Positions 54,114 through 62,529 of a stretch of DNA of 64,000 nucleotides are shown here, in pieces. Source of the DNA: Alistipes senegalensis (GTDB lineage Bacteria; Bacillota; Clostridia; Oscillospirales; Ruminococcaceae); the NCBI GenBank assembly GCA_023665275.1, contig JAMPEF010000001.1:638482-702481 (forward strand). Reading direction: 5' to 3'. Positions within the stretch are counted from its first letter, which is position 1. Each line of letters starts with the position of its first letter. A program made the position numbers and the translations under genes. The notes beneath the pieces are model-generated. The model worked only from the letters and a program-made list of their open reading frames with translations, did not search any database and was not told the DNA's origin.

Positions 54114-54953
54114 ATGGACGCATCTGTTAAAAAGGATTTGCAGATAAAAGCCTGCAAAGTAAGAATGGGTGTTATAGAGGGTACTTATAACGCCAAATCG
54201 GGACACCCTGGTGGTTCGCTGTCAATAAGCGACACACTGACATATCTTTACTATAATAAAATGAATGTTGACCCGAAAAATCCGGAAGACCCCGACCGTG
54301 ACAGGCTGGTACTTTCAAAAGGTCATACCGCTCCGGCATTGTATGCGGTACTTGCACAGAAAGGTTATTTTCCGGAAGAAGATTTAAAGACACTCCGCCA
54401 TATCGGGTCGGCATTACAGGGACACCCGTGTATAAATATAAATGGCGTTGATATGTCAAGTGGTTCACTCGGACAGGGTATTTCAGCGGCTTGCGGAATG
54501 GCACTCGCAGGAAAGATTGACAACAAATCATATAAAGTATATGCAGTTCTCGGTGACGGCGAAATTGAAGAAGGTCAGGTATGGGAAGCGGCTATGTTTG
54601 CAGCGCATTACAATCTTACAAACCTTGTTGCAATCGTGGATAACAACGGCTTGCAGATTGACGGTGCAATAACTGAGGTGTGTTCACCTGAACCGATTAC
54701 AGATAAATTTACAGCTTTCGGCTGGCACGTCATTACAATGGATGGTCACGATTTTGATGACATAGACCGTGCGTTCACAGAGGCTGAAACTGTCACAGAT
54801 AAACCGGTTGCCATTATACAGAAATCGGTAAAGGGTAAAGGTGTATCTTTCATGGAAAATCAGGTAGGCTGGCATGGTACAGCTCCGAACAAAGACCAGT
54901 ATGAACAGGCTATGGCTGAACTCAATACACAGCTTAAAGAATTGGAGGACTGA
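54114..54953 (+). CDS. Transketolase, N-terminal subunit
   Basis: 279 aa from ATG 54114, with GGAGG 5 nt before it. TPP-binding domain with GHPGGSLS, SKGHTAPALYAVL, GSLGQGISAACGMALA and GDGEIEEGQVWEAAMFAAHYNLTNLVAIVDNN (TPP motif GDG...NN). It pairs with the next gene, and together they make one transketolase of the non-oxidative pentose phosphate pathway, split as in many Firmicutes and Archaea. Confidence 0.95.
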   Translation: MDASVKKDLQIKACKVRMGVIEGTYNAKSGHPGGSLSISDTLTYLYYNKMNVDPKNPEDPDRDRLVLSKGHTAPALYAVLAQKGYFPEEDLKTLRHIGSALQGHPCININGVDMSSGSLGQGISAACGMALAGKIDNKSYKVYAVLGDGEIEEGQVWEAAMFAAHYNLTNLVAIVDNNGLQIDGAITEVCSPEPITDKFTAFGWHVITMDGHDFDDIDRAFTEAETVTDKPVAIIQKSVKGKGVSFMENQVGWHGTAPNKDQYEQAMAELNTQLKELED

Positions 54954-54957
54954 AATT

Positions 54958-55905
54958 ATGTCAGATGTAATAAAAAAGGCAACACGTGAGAGTTACGGCG
55001 AAACTCTGAAGGAACTGGCAGAGGAATATAAAAATCTTGTTGTGCTTGATGCAGACCTTGCCGCCGCTACAAAGACAGCCATTTTCAAGAAAGCATATCC
55101 GGAAAGATTTTTTGATTGTGGCATAGCAGAAGCAAATATGATGGGTGTTGCCGCCGGACTTGCAACGTGTGGAAAAATCCCGTTTGCAAGTACATTTGCA
55201 ATGTTCGCCGCAGGAAGAGCGTTTGAAATCGTAAGAAATTCAATCGGATATCCGCACTTAAATGTAAAGATAGGTGCTACCCACGCCGGAATTTCAGTCG
55301 GTGAGGACGGTGCAACACATCAGTGTAACGAAGATATAGCACTTATGCGGACTATCCCCGGAATGACTATTATAAATCCATGCGATGACGTAGAGGCAAG
55401 AGCCGCTGTAAGAGCCGCTGTTGAGTTCAATGGTCCTGTTTATATGCGTTTCGGCAGACTTGCTGTTCCGGTGATAAACGACAGGGAAACTTATAAATTT
55501 GAACTTGGCAAGGGCGTTGTCATGAAAGACGGAAAAGATGTTACTATTGTAGCCACCGGACTTATGGTAAACGAGGCACTGGAGGCGTCGAAAGTCCTTG
55601 AAAAAGAGGGAATTTCCGCAAGAGTTGTGAATATCCATACTATTAAACCGCTTGACAGGGAATTAATATGCAGATGTGCAAAGGAAACTGGTGTAATTGT
55701 CACAGCAGAGGAACATAGCATTATAGGCGGACTTGGTTCAGCAGTTGCAGAAGCTGTAACGGAATGTTGTCCAGTACCGGTTGTCAAAATCGGCGTAAAT
55801 GATGTATATGGCTATTCAGGACCGGCAGTTGAGTTATTAAAGAAATTTGGTCTTTCCGCCGAAAATATCATAGAAAAGACAAAATACGCACTTACACTTA
55901 AATAA
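54958..55905 (+). CDS. Transketolase, C-terminal subunit
   Basis: 315 aa from ATG 54958; GGAGG at 54944-54948 supports it, and the open frame upstream is inside the first subunit gene. It contains the pyrimidine-binding domain (DADLAAATKT, FDCGIAEANMMGVAAGLATCGKIPFASTFAMFAAGRAFE) and the C-terminal domain. It works with the N-terminal subunit, 4 nt upstream. A strong terminator follows. Confidence 0.95.
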   Translation: MSDVIKKATRESYGETLKELAEEYKNLVVLDADLAAATKTAIFKKAYPERFFDCGIAEANMMGVAAGLATCGKIPFASTFAMFAAGRAFEIVRNSIGYPHLNVKIGATHAGISVGEDGATHQCNEDIALMRTIPGMTIINPCDDVEARAAVRAAVEFNGPVYMRFGRLAVPVINDRETYKFELGKGVVMKDGKDVTIVATGLMVNEALEASKVLEKEGISARVVNIHTIKPLDRELICRCAKETGVIVTAEEHSIIGGLGSAVAEAVTECCPVPVVKIGVNDVYGYSGPAVELLKKFGLSAENIIEKTKYALTLK

Positions 55906-55911
55906 TCATAT

Positions 55912-55947
55912 AAAAACAGGTCTTTTTTTCTGAGACCTGTTTTTTTA
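55912..55947 (+). terminator. Intrinsic terminator after the transketolase genes
   Basis: AAAAACAGGTC and GACCTGTTTTT form an 11-bp stem with an 11-nt loop, followed by T-rich sequence. Confidence 0.9.
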
Positions 55948-55985
55948 TTTTGTATGTAATTCAGATGAAAAATATCCGGAAATAC

Positions 55986-56014
55986 TTTACATTCCTGAAA
56001 AATTATGATATAAT
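55986..56014 (+). promoter_or_regulatory. Promoter of the second VanY-like gene
   Basis: TTTACA (55986-55991), a 17-nt spacer and TATAAT (56009-56014), 33 nt before the start codon. Confidence 0.75.
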
Positions 56015-56047
56015 TTAGATTATCAAAAGAAAAAGGAGATAATAATT

Positions 56048-57172
56048 ATGGGCAAAGGAGACAAACGACGTAAAAAAAGAAAATATAAAGTCCGTTATGA
56101 CAGAATAGCCGCTGTACTTCTTGCACTGATAGTTATGATTGTAGTAATAACTTCATGTGTAAAGGGCATACTTAAAAAGGGTGATACTCCGGACGATGTA
56201 AGCATTTCAGATACAGAAACAACCACGTCTTTACCGGAAAATATTACAGAAATTACTACAGAGGCAATATTAACAGAAATAACTTCAGAACCAGTTACAA
56301 CAACGACAACAACAACAACAACTGAAACCACGTCAGCAACTACACAGACAACAACAGAATCTGCAACAACCACTACTACAACCGCCACCAAAAAAGAACC
56401 ATTGCCGGAAGGTTATACGGAAATCCCGATTGATTCGGAAAAAATTTACAGCGGAAATCTTATCACGGTAAACGGAAATAATATATATCATTTTCCGGCA
56501 GATGATATAAACGTTGTCACGCTTTACGACCATATAAGCACGCAATATTATGGTGTCAGTGACCTTGTTGTATGTCTTGATGAGGAAGTTATTGAACATC
56601 TCAACGAACTTATGGAAGATTTCGCCGAAAATAAGTACAATACGGATATAGTTGTTATAGGTGGCTACCGTTCTTCAGAAGACCAGAACCAGCGATATAA
56701 TGATGGTATATCGGGTGTGATGAGTGGATTTTCTGACTATCACACCGGCAGAAGTTTTGATATGGGAGTATTCCCACAGGACGGCTCAGGTTCGGGATAT
56801 TATTCACCGACGGGTATTTATGCATGGATTGACGAACACGCCGCCGATTATGGCTTTGTTGTACGCTATCCGGAAGGAAAAGAAGTCTATACAAATGAAC
56901 GTGCAAGGACACAAACTTACAGATATGTAGGAGTTCCGCATTCAACTTATATGAAACAGAATAATCTTTGTCTGGAAGAGTATATTGAAAAGCTGAAATC
57001 ATATACTATAAACAAACCTCTTGAAATTTCTTCAGGGACAAGCCTTTATAAAGTATATTACGTCGGAGCAGGTAACGGAACAGAAACAGATGTAGGAGTA
57101 CCGCTTGGCAGTGATTACGAAGTTTCCGGAAACAATCAGGACGGATTTATAGTTTCTGTAAAAGTACGTTGA
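56048..57172 (+). CDS. VanY-like (M15) membrane-anchored protein with altered active-site residues
   Basis: A 374-aa protein with a very basic start, one membrane helix (about 21-40), a Thr-only linker (about 75-115), the M15 domain (about 165-310) and a C-terminal tail. The domain keeps GGYRSSEDQNQRY and YGFVVRYPEGKE. The zinc motif reads S229-D-Y-H-T-G-R-S-F-D238: Tyr replaces the usual His, and a His sits one residue later. The usual ExWH is R287-T-Q-T, but a PHS (H298) follows. The related gene at the window start has intact SEHQTG and EPWH. It may be a variant enzyme with shifted ligands or a peptidoglycan-binding pseudo-enzyme. Confidence 0.8.
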   Translation: MGKGDKRRKKRKYKVRYDRIAAVLLALIVMIVVITSCVKGILKKGDTPDDVSISDTETTTSLPENITEITTEAILTEITSEPVTTTTTTTTTETTSATTQTTTESATTTTTTATKKEPLPEGYTEIPIDSEKIYSGNLITVNGNNIYHFPADDINVVTLYDHISTQYYGVSDLVVCLDEEVIEHLNELMEDFAENKYNTDIVVIGGYRSSEDQNQRYNDGISGVMSGFSDYHTGRSFDMGVFPQDGSGSGYYSPTGIYAWIDEHAADYGFVVRYPEGKEVYTNERARTQTYRYVGVPHSTYMKQNNLCLEEYIEKLKSYTINKPLEISSGTSLYKVYYVGAGNGTETDVGVPLGSDYEVSGNNQDGFIVSVKVR

Positions 57173-57196
57173 TAATCTGAAAGAACGGAGATAAAC

Positions 57197-58840
57197 TTGA
57201 AAAAACTGACATTTCTTGTATGTATGATATTTACAGCCACACTTTTTTCATGCGGAAACACTGACAGGGGCGACGGTTCGGGGCATATGTATGATGTTTC
57301 CATTTTAGGAAATCCGCATAGCCTTGACCCGCAATACGCCACGGATTCCGCATCGGAGACAATTATTAAAAATCTTTACAGCGGTCTTATGACTACCGAT
57401 TCATACGGTAATATTACGTGCTGTAATGCTGAAAGTTACAGCATTTCACCTGACGGACTGGAATATACTTTCACGCTCCGTCAGGATAACTATTGGTTTT
57501 ATGACGAAAACAATAATGATTACATTGATGATAATGAATATTTTCCTGTTACTGCAAAGGATTATGTATTTGCATTCCGACGCATTCTTGACCCAGCCAT
57601 GAAATCACCGTATGCGGAGGATTTTGCCTGTATCAGAAACGGAAGTAACATAATTGCTGACAAGGCACTTCCGGAAACAGCCGGAGTTATAGCAGTAGAT
57701 AATTACACACTTAACATATCGCTTGACTATCCATGTGCGGAATTTTTAGGACTTCTTGCAACAAGTCCGGCTTGTCCGTGCAACAGGGAATTTTTCTATT
57801 CCACTAAAGGACGTTACGGACTTGATGACCGTTCTGTGATGTCAAACGGCTCATTTTTCGTCCGCCAGTGGTTCTATGACCCTTACGGCGTCAATAATAT
57901 TCTGTACATGAAGAAAAATTCCGTCAACAGCAGTGAAACCAATCCGGTAATACCATCGTTTCTTAATTTCACGATTGAATCAGACGAAAACGATATTAGA
58001 AATATGTTCCGGACAGGTGATATTGAGTGTTTCACCACAGAAAACATTGATGGCATAAATGTCGAAAAAAATATTATAACGTCTTCATGTGCCATAACTT
58101 TAGGACTTGTTTTCAATTCAGAGGATAAATATTTTTCCAGCCTGAGTATGCGTAAAGCTCTTGCGTTTTCTATTGACAGGGATAAAATTCTTGATGAAAA
58201 TGAAAAGGATATTTTCATAGCTTACGGAGTTATTCCACCTGCTGTAAGTCTTCTCGGAAGAAGTTACCGTGAACTTGTTTCCGACAGACAGTATGAATTT
58301 TATGGCATATCGGAGGCGGAAAGATGCCTTTCCATTGCACAGGCAGAATTGGATATTGAAGACCCAGCATATTTTGAAGATATTAAAATACTTGTTTCTG
58401 CCGGAAGCGTTGACGCTGAATATCTGAACCGACTTTCTGAACAGTGGTACGACGCTTTAGGTGTATATATTGGTATAGAAGAGGTCACGCCGGCAGAATT
58501 TGAACAGCGTATAGCCAATAAAGATTACGGATTAGCTCTTTATCCGCTTAAGGCAGAGTTTAACAGCGGACTTTCTGTTATTGAACAGTTTTCCGGAAAT
58601 GAATGTCTTGAATATTCTGTAAACGGAAAAAAGTTAGCCGACGAAATCCGGAAATGTTCCGATGTCTCAGAACTTGTTGACTGCTATTGTAAACAGGAGA
58701 GCAGAATACTTGATGGTTACGGATTTATACCATTATTTTATAAAAATTCCTACCTTGTCATGAACAGCGACAATGAAGATATTATCTATGATGCATTCAC
58801 GGGAGCTGTAGATTTCCGCATAGCCAAGAATTATAATTAA
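57197..58840 (+). CDS. Oligopeptide-binding (family 5) lipoprotein
   Basis: A 547-aa protein from TTG 57197, after CGGAG. Lipobox LFSC-G. The solute-binding protein family 5 signature follows: LGNPHSLDPQYATDSASETIIKNLYSGL, SPDGLEYTFTLRQDNYWFYDENN, VTAKDYVFAFRRILDP, and MRKALAFSIDRDKI. It would capture peptides or other solutes for an Opp/Dpp ABC importer, but no permease or ATPase gene is adjacent. A bidirectional terminator separates it from the AraC gene. Confidence 0.9.
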   Translation: MKKLTFLVCMIFTATLFSCGNTDRGDGSGHMYDVSILGNPHSLDPQYATDSASETIIKNLYSGLMTTDSYGNITCCNAESYSISPDGLEYTFTLRQDNYWFYDENNNDYIDDNEYFPVTAKDYVFAFRRILDPAMKSPYAEDFACIRNGSNIIADKALPETAGVIAVDNYTLNISLDYPCAEFLGLLATSPACPCNREFFYSTKGRYGLDDRSVMSNGSFFVRQWFYDPYGVNNILYMKKNSVNSSETNPVIPSFLNFTIESDENDIRNMFRTGDIECFTTENIDGINVEKNIITSSCAITLGLVFNSEDKYFSSLSMRKALAFSIDRDKILDENEKDIFIAYGVIPPAVSLLGRSYRELVSDRQYEFYGISEAERCLSIAQAELDIEDPAYFEDIKILVSAGSVDAEYLNRLSEQWYDALGVYIGIEEVTPAEFEQRIANKDYGLALYPLKAEFNSGLSVIEQFSGNECLEYSVNGKKLADEIRKCSDVSELVDCYCKQESRILDGYGFIPLFYKNSYLVMNSDNEDIIYDAFTGAVDFRIAKNYN

Positions 58841-58874
58841 AAACAGGAGCTTATATAAAAGCTCCTGTTTTTTA
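58838..58874. terminator. Bidirectional intrinsic terminator
   Basis: AAAACAGGAGCTT and AAGCTCCTGTTTT form a 13-bp stem with a 6-nt loop between the convergent OppA-like and AraC genes. Confidence 0.92.
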
Positions 58875-59645
58875 ATTTCTTGATTTCCGCCGGTATTCCG
58901 ATGGGGTGCAATTTCTGTACTGCCGGAACTGTCGCATAAAATAAGAGTCATTTTCATATCCGCATTTTTCGGCTATTTCGCTTATTGATAAATCAGTATT
59001 TTTAAGGAGTTCACAAGCATATTTCAGACGGTTTTCTATGACGTCCTGAATACACGTCACACCGAATGCCTGTTTATACAGCCGGTGAAAATAAGTTCTG
59101 CTCATGTTCAGATGATAACATATGTCATCAATAAACCACGGTTTAGCAGGATTAGCAAGGATTTCACTGCGGAGTGCTTTTAACTTGTCATAGTGCGGAA
59201 TATCCGGCTCTTGTTCACGGACGGTAATTTCACAAATAGATATAAGAAGAATTTTCATTGAAAGTTCCATAAATTCGTTGCGGTATATACCACTGTGTGA
59301 AAATTCTGCTTTCATTGAATGAAGTGTATTGCTTATAACTGAATCATCATAAACCGGAACAAGCGTATTTATGGGAATGCCCATTGAAAGTATGTATTGT
59401 TTATCAATGGATAACGTCTGGAAACATATATAGTCAAATATAAGAGAATGTTTTTTTTCCGGCACAAAATCGGGAATATTTCCACGACTGAAAACACCCG
59501 CTGAATTGCTTGTGAATTTTATTGTTTCGCTGGAAGTCCGGCAGGTAACAGGTGACCGGAAAATAAAGAACACAAAATCATATTCAGAATCAATGCCGGA
59601 AACTATTTGTTTTTTGCAGTTAATACGTATTTCAATTATTTTCAT
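58872..59645 (-). CDS. AraC-family transcriptional regulator
   Basis: 257 aa from ATG 59645 (a GTG 9 nt upstream is possible; GGGGTG is well spaced for the ATG). The C-terminal 100 residues carry two helix-turn-helix motifs: PWFIDDICYHLNMSRTYFHRLYKQAFGVTCIQDVIENRLKYA and LSISEIAEKCGYENDSYFMRQFRQYRNCTPSEYRR. The N-terminal part (about 1-130) has beta-rich AraC ligand-binding character. The signal and targets are unknown. It has a consensus promoter and is divergent from the acidic membrane protein gene. Confidence 0.9.
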   Translation of the reverse strand: MKIIEIRINCKKQIVSGIDSEYDFVFFIFRSPVTCRTSSETIKFTSNSAGVFSRGNIPDFVPEKKHSLIFDYICFQTLSIDKQYILSMGIPINTLVPVYDDSVISNTLHSMKAEFSHSGIYRNEFMELSMKILLISICEITVREQEPDIPHYDKLKALRSEILANPAKPWFIDDICYHLNMSRTYFHRLYKQAFGVTCIQDVIENRLKYACELLKNTDLSISEIAEKCGYENDSYFMRQFRQYRNCTPSEYRRKSRN

Positions 59646-59661
59646 AAATCTCACCCCTTAT

Positions 59662-59690
59662 ATTATATCATGAATAAAATTTTCTTTCAA
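59662..59690 (-). promoter_or_regulatory. Promoter of the AraC gene
   Basis: On the minus strand, TTGAAA (59690-59685), a 17-nt spacer and TATAAT (59667-59662), 16 nt before the start codon. Confidence 0.8.
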
Positions 59691-59743
59691 CCTGTAAAAA
59701 ATTACATATTATATACAAATTGATTAAATTATGGGAATTTGCA

Positions 59744-59772
59744 TTGACATCCGGCAGATTATATGTTATAAT
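59744..59772 (+). promoter_or_regulatory. Promoter of the acidic membrane protein gene
   Basis: TTGACA (59744-59749), a 17-nt spacer and TATAAT (59767-59772), 54 nt before the ATG. Its -35 box is 53 bp from the -35 box of the divergent AraC promoter. Confidence 0.85.
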
Positions 59773-59826
59773 ATTTATTGTAAATAAGTTTTTAATTGCT
59801 GACCCGTTTTTAAGGAGGGTAAAATT

Positions 59827-61710
59827 ATGTCTGAAAATATTAATCTCAATGATAAATTTGATAGTTCTGTATCAGGTGTTGAGAGAGTTTCAAAGAAAAA
59901 AGGTAAGAAAGTTGCTGTTATAAGCGGTGTGACTGCTGTTGCATTAATCGGTGGCGGAGCTGCTGCATATAATCTGTCTGATTTTGTCAAAAATCAGGTA
60001 AACCTTCGTGTGATGAAACCTGAAAACTATTATTCATGGGTTATTGAGGAAAATTCAAAGAATTTTGCTTCTGATGTCAAGGAAAAATATGCAAAATCCA
60101 TCAACAGAGCAGAAAAGGGACAGAATATGTCAATGTCTCTGAAATATGTTGTCAGTGAAGATGCTAAAAATCTTGCACTTATTGACCTGATTGGCGAAGA
60201 TTACAGAAATACCAGCTCCGGTGAAGAAAAATCTATTGTTGATATTTTCGATAATCTCAGCGAAATATCAATAGGTGGTAATGTTGATTTCAAGGACAAT
60301 GCGCTTTCAGGTACAGTTTTTGCGGCACTCAACGGTGAAAATTTCATTGACGGCGATATAGCTTTTAATTATGAAAATTATGATTTCTTTTTGAGAGTTC
60401 CTGAACTTACTGAACAGTGGTTCTGTATGGCAATGGGTGACAGCATAGACCTTGAGAATATTAAGGGTAAGGGCAATGTGTATGACTATCTCACGCCGGA
60501 AGAACTGGAAGATATTATTATCCGTTATACTGACGTATGGAATAAGTCCGTTGAAGATATAGAAATTGAAAAGAAAGAAGTCGTTGATATATGCGACATT
60601 TCAGTTGAATATACCGTTGTTTCGGCGGAATTTACACAGGCAGATGTTGTTGAACTGACAACAAATCTTGTAAACGAACTCAGAAACGACAGCATTATAA
60701 AAAATATCGTTGTTAATGAACTTGAAATCTGTACGGAAGATGACTACAATTCCGAACTTGACGATATAATAACTGAATTATCGGAGCAGGAATCTGACAG
60801 CGACGATAAATTAACTTTCAATACCTATATTGACCCTAACGGCGATATAAGAGGTATAAAGTTCTTTGATGATGAAGATGAATGTTTCTTTGTCATGGGC
60901 AAGGACGGCGATAATATCCGTGGTGAATTTTACGTATCAGAAAGAAATGAAAAACTTGTAAGTGCTGAACTCTATGCGGACGAAAACGGCGGAAAATATA
61001 CCGGTAATCTTGACATTATGGCAGATGATACGGAAGTTTCTGTTGAGTTCACCGACTATGAACTTGTCAACGAAGATAAGGGCTATGTAAATGCCGGAGT
61101 AAATATTATAATTCCGGATATTGAACCGGTTCATATTGATTTCAGTTCTGACGGCAATTCACAGGATATTTCATACAATATAAATATTGGCGGCACAGAT
61201 TACGGAACAGTTATACTCAACATGGCAGTGAATGACGCTTCTGCACCAGCAATGCCATCTAAAGACGGCGCATTCATTATAAGTGATGCAATGGATTCAG
61301 AGCCTGAATTTTCTGACTATATTCCGGAAGAAAATATGAAAACTTTCATTCATGATATTCTTGTAAAAATCGGATTCAGTGAAGAATTAGCTGAAGAGGG
61401 TGCAGACGATATAGCATGGGAATTATATGATGATTATGACGAATGGGAAACTTATGATTCTGACTGGAATCTTGTTGGTGCTGATACAGACTGGGATAAT
61501 TATGATGATTTAATAGTTGAAGAAACAAAATCATCTGATTCTGATGAAAATTCACAAAATGTCTGGAATCCCGATGAAGAGGGTATGTTTGCAGTCAGTG
61601 AGATTGAAGAATCACAGCCGCCTGTCGCTGACCCGTGGCAGTCAGAAGAGGCACAGGAAATAATATCTGATATTATAGACAGTGCTGAAACTTTACGTAA
61701 TCAGACCTGA
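59827..61710 (+). CDS. Large acidic membrane-anchored protein of unknown function
   Basis: A 627-aa protein with a Lys-rich cytoplasmic start, one membrane helix (about 27-50, KVAVISGVTAVALIGGGAAAYNL) and a very acidic extracellular part. The middle (about 130-460) is beta-rich with repeated strand patterns (GGNVDFKDNALSGTVFAALNGENFIDGDIAFNYENYDFFLRVP). The last 150 residues are extremely rich in Asp, Glu, Trp and Tyr. It may belong to a large family of uncharacterised Clostridia surface proteins (DUF6583-like), but I am not certain. Good ribosome site AAGGAGG. Transcribed alone, with its own promoter and terminator. Confidence 0.65.
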   Translation: MSENINLNDKFDSSVSGVERVSKKKGKKVAVISGVTAVALIGGGAAAYNLSDFVKNQVNLRVMKPENYYSWVIEENSKNFASDVKEKYAKSINRAEKGQNMSMSLKYVVSEDAKNLALIDLIGEDYRNTSSGEEKSIVDIFDNLSEISIGGNVDFKDNALSGTVFAALNGENFIDGDIAFNYENYDFFLRVPELTEQWFCMAMGDSIDLENIKGKGNVYDYLTPEELEDIIIRYTDVWNKSVEDIEIEKKEVVDICDISVEYTVVSAEFTQADVVELTTNLVNELRNDSIIKNIVVNELEICTEDDYNSELDDIITELSEQESDSDDKLTFNTYIDPNGDIRGIKFFDDEDECFFVMGKDGDNIRGEFYVSERNEKLVSAELYADENGGKYTGNLDIMADDTEVSVEFTDYELVNEDKGYVNAGVNIIIPDIEPVHIDFSSDGNSQDISYNINIGGTDYGTVILNMAVNDASAPAMPSKDGAFIISDAMDSEPEFSDYIPEENMKTFIHDILVKIGFSEELAEEGADDIAWELYDDYDEWETYDSDWNLVGADTDWDNYDDLIVEETKSSDSDENSQNVWNPDEEGMFAVSEIEESQPPVADPWQSEEAQEIISDIIDSAETLRNQT

Positions 61711-61733
61711 CAATTAAAAAAATAAAACTGCTG

Positions 61734-61760
61734 TACTTTATGTATGGCAGTTTTTTATTT
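61734..61760 (+). terminator. Intrinsic terminator after the acidic membrane protein gene
   Basis: AAAACTGC (61734-61741) pairs with GCAGTTTT (61747-61754), 8 bp with a short loop, followed by a T-rich run. Confidence 0.8.
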
Positions 61761-61763
61761 TTC

Positions 61764-61792
61764 TTGCATTTTCCGACAAAAAAACGTATACT
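61764..61792 (+). promoter_or_regulatory. Promoter of the two-component operon
   Basis: TTGCAT (61764-61769), a 17-nt spacer and TATACT (61787-61792), about 42 nt before the ATG. Confidence 0.65.
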
Positions 61793-61833
61793 ATATATAA
61801 GTGGAAAAATTTTTTTATCGGGAGGAATTGTTA

Positions 61834-62529
61834 ATGATATATCTTCTTGAGGACGATTCAGGAATAAGAAGTTTTGTTACATATGCGCTGAATAATTCCG
61901 GACTTGAAACAGAAAGTTTTGAATTACCGTCGGAATTCTGGTCAGCAATGAATGAAAAAATTCCGGAGCTTATTTTACTTGATATAATGCTTCCGGAAGA
62001 GGACGGTCTTTCAATACTTAAAAAAATACGTTCAGACGGTAAAACGGCAGGACTTCCGGTTATAATGCTTACTGCCCGTGATACAGAATATGACAAAGTT
62101 CAGGGACTTGACAGCGGTGCAGATGATTACGTTTCAAAGCCTTTCGGAATTATGGAACTTCTCTCACGGATAAAGGCGCTTTTAAGGCGTACCTCCGGAA
62201 AAAATTCCGAAAATATCTCACTTGACGCCGGTAATATATGTATATATCCGTCAAAACATGAAGTTCTTGCGGACGGCGTGAAAATAAATCTCACACTCAA
62301 AGAGTATGAATTATTGTTATGGCTTGTTAAAAATAAAGGTGAGGTCTATTCCCGTGATACGCTCTTGCAGAAAATATGGGGTTATGATTTTTCCGGTGAA
62401 AGCCGTACCGTTGATGTTCATGTACGGACATTGCGTTCCAAACTTGGAAAAAGCGGAGATGTCATAAAAACCATACGTGGTGTAGGATACAAGGCGGAGG
62501 GTGAAAGAAATGACAGGAAAAATATTTAA
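61834..62529 (+). CDS. OmpR/PhoB-family response regulator
   Basis: 231 aa from ATG 61834, preceded at 8 nt by GGAGG. The receiver domain has the acidic pair LEDD, phospho-acceptor Asp in LLDIMLPEEDGL, switch Thr in MLTARD, and Lys in KPF. The winged-helix DNA-binding domain contains LTLKEYELLLWLVKNKGEVYSRDTLLQKIWGYDFSGESRTVDVHVRTLRSKL. It closely resembles PhoP/PhoB-type regulators of phosphate starvation or cell-wall stress. Coupled to the kinase gene by a 20-nt overlap. Confidence 0.93.
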   Translation: MIYLLEDDSGIRSFVTYALNNSGLETESFELPSEFWSAMNEKIPELILLDIMLPEEDGLSILKKIRSDGKTAGLPVIMLTARDTEYDKVQGLDSGADDYVSKPFGIMELLSRIKALLRRTSGKNSENISLDAGNICIYPSKHEVLADGVKINLTLKEYELLLWLVKNKGEVYSRDTLLQKIWGYDFSGESRTVDVHVRTLRSKLGKSGDVIKTIRGVGYKAEGERNDRKNI

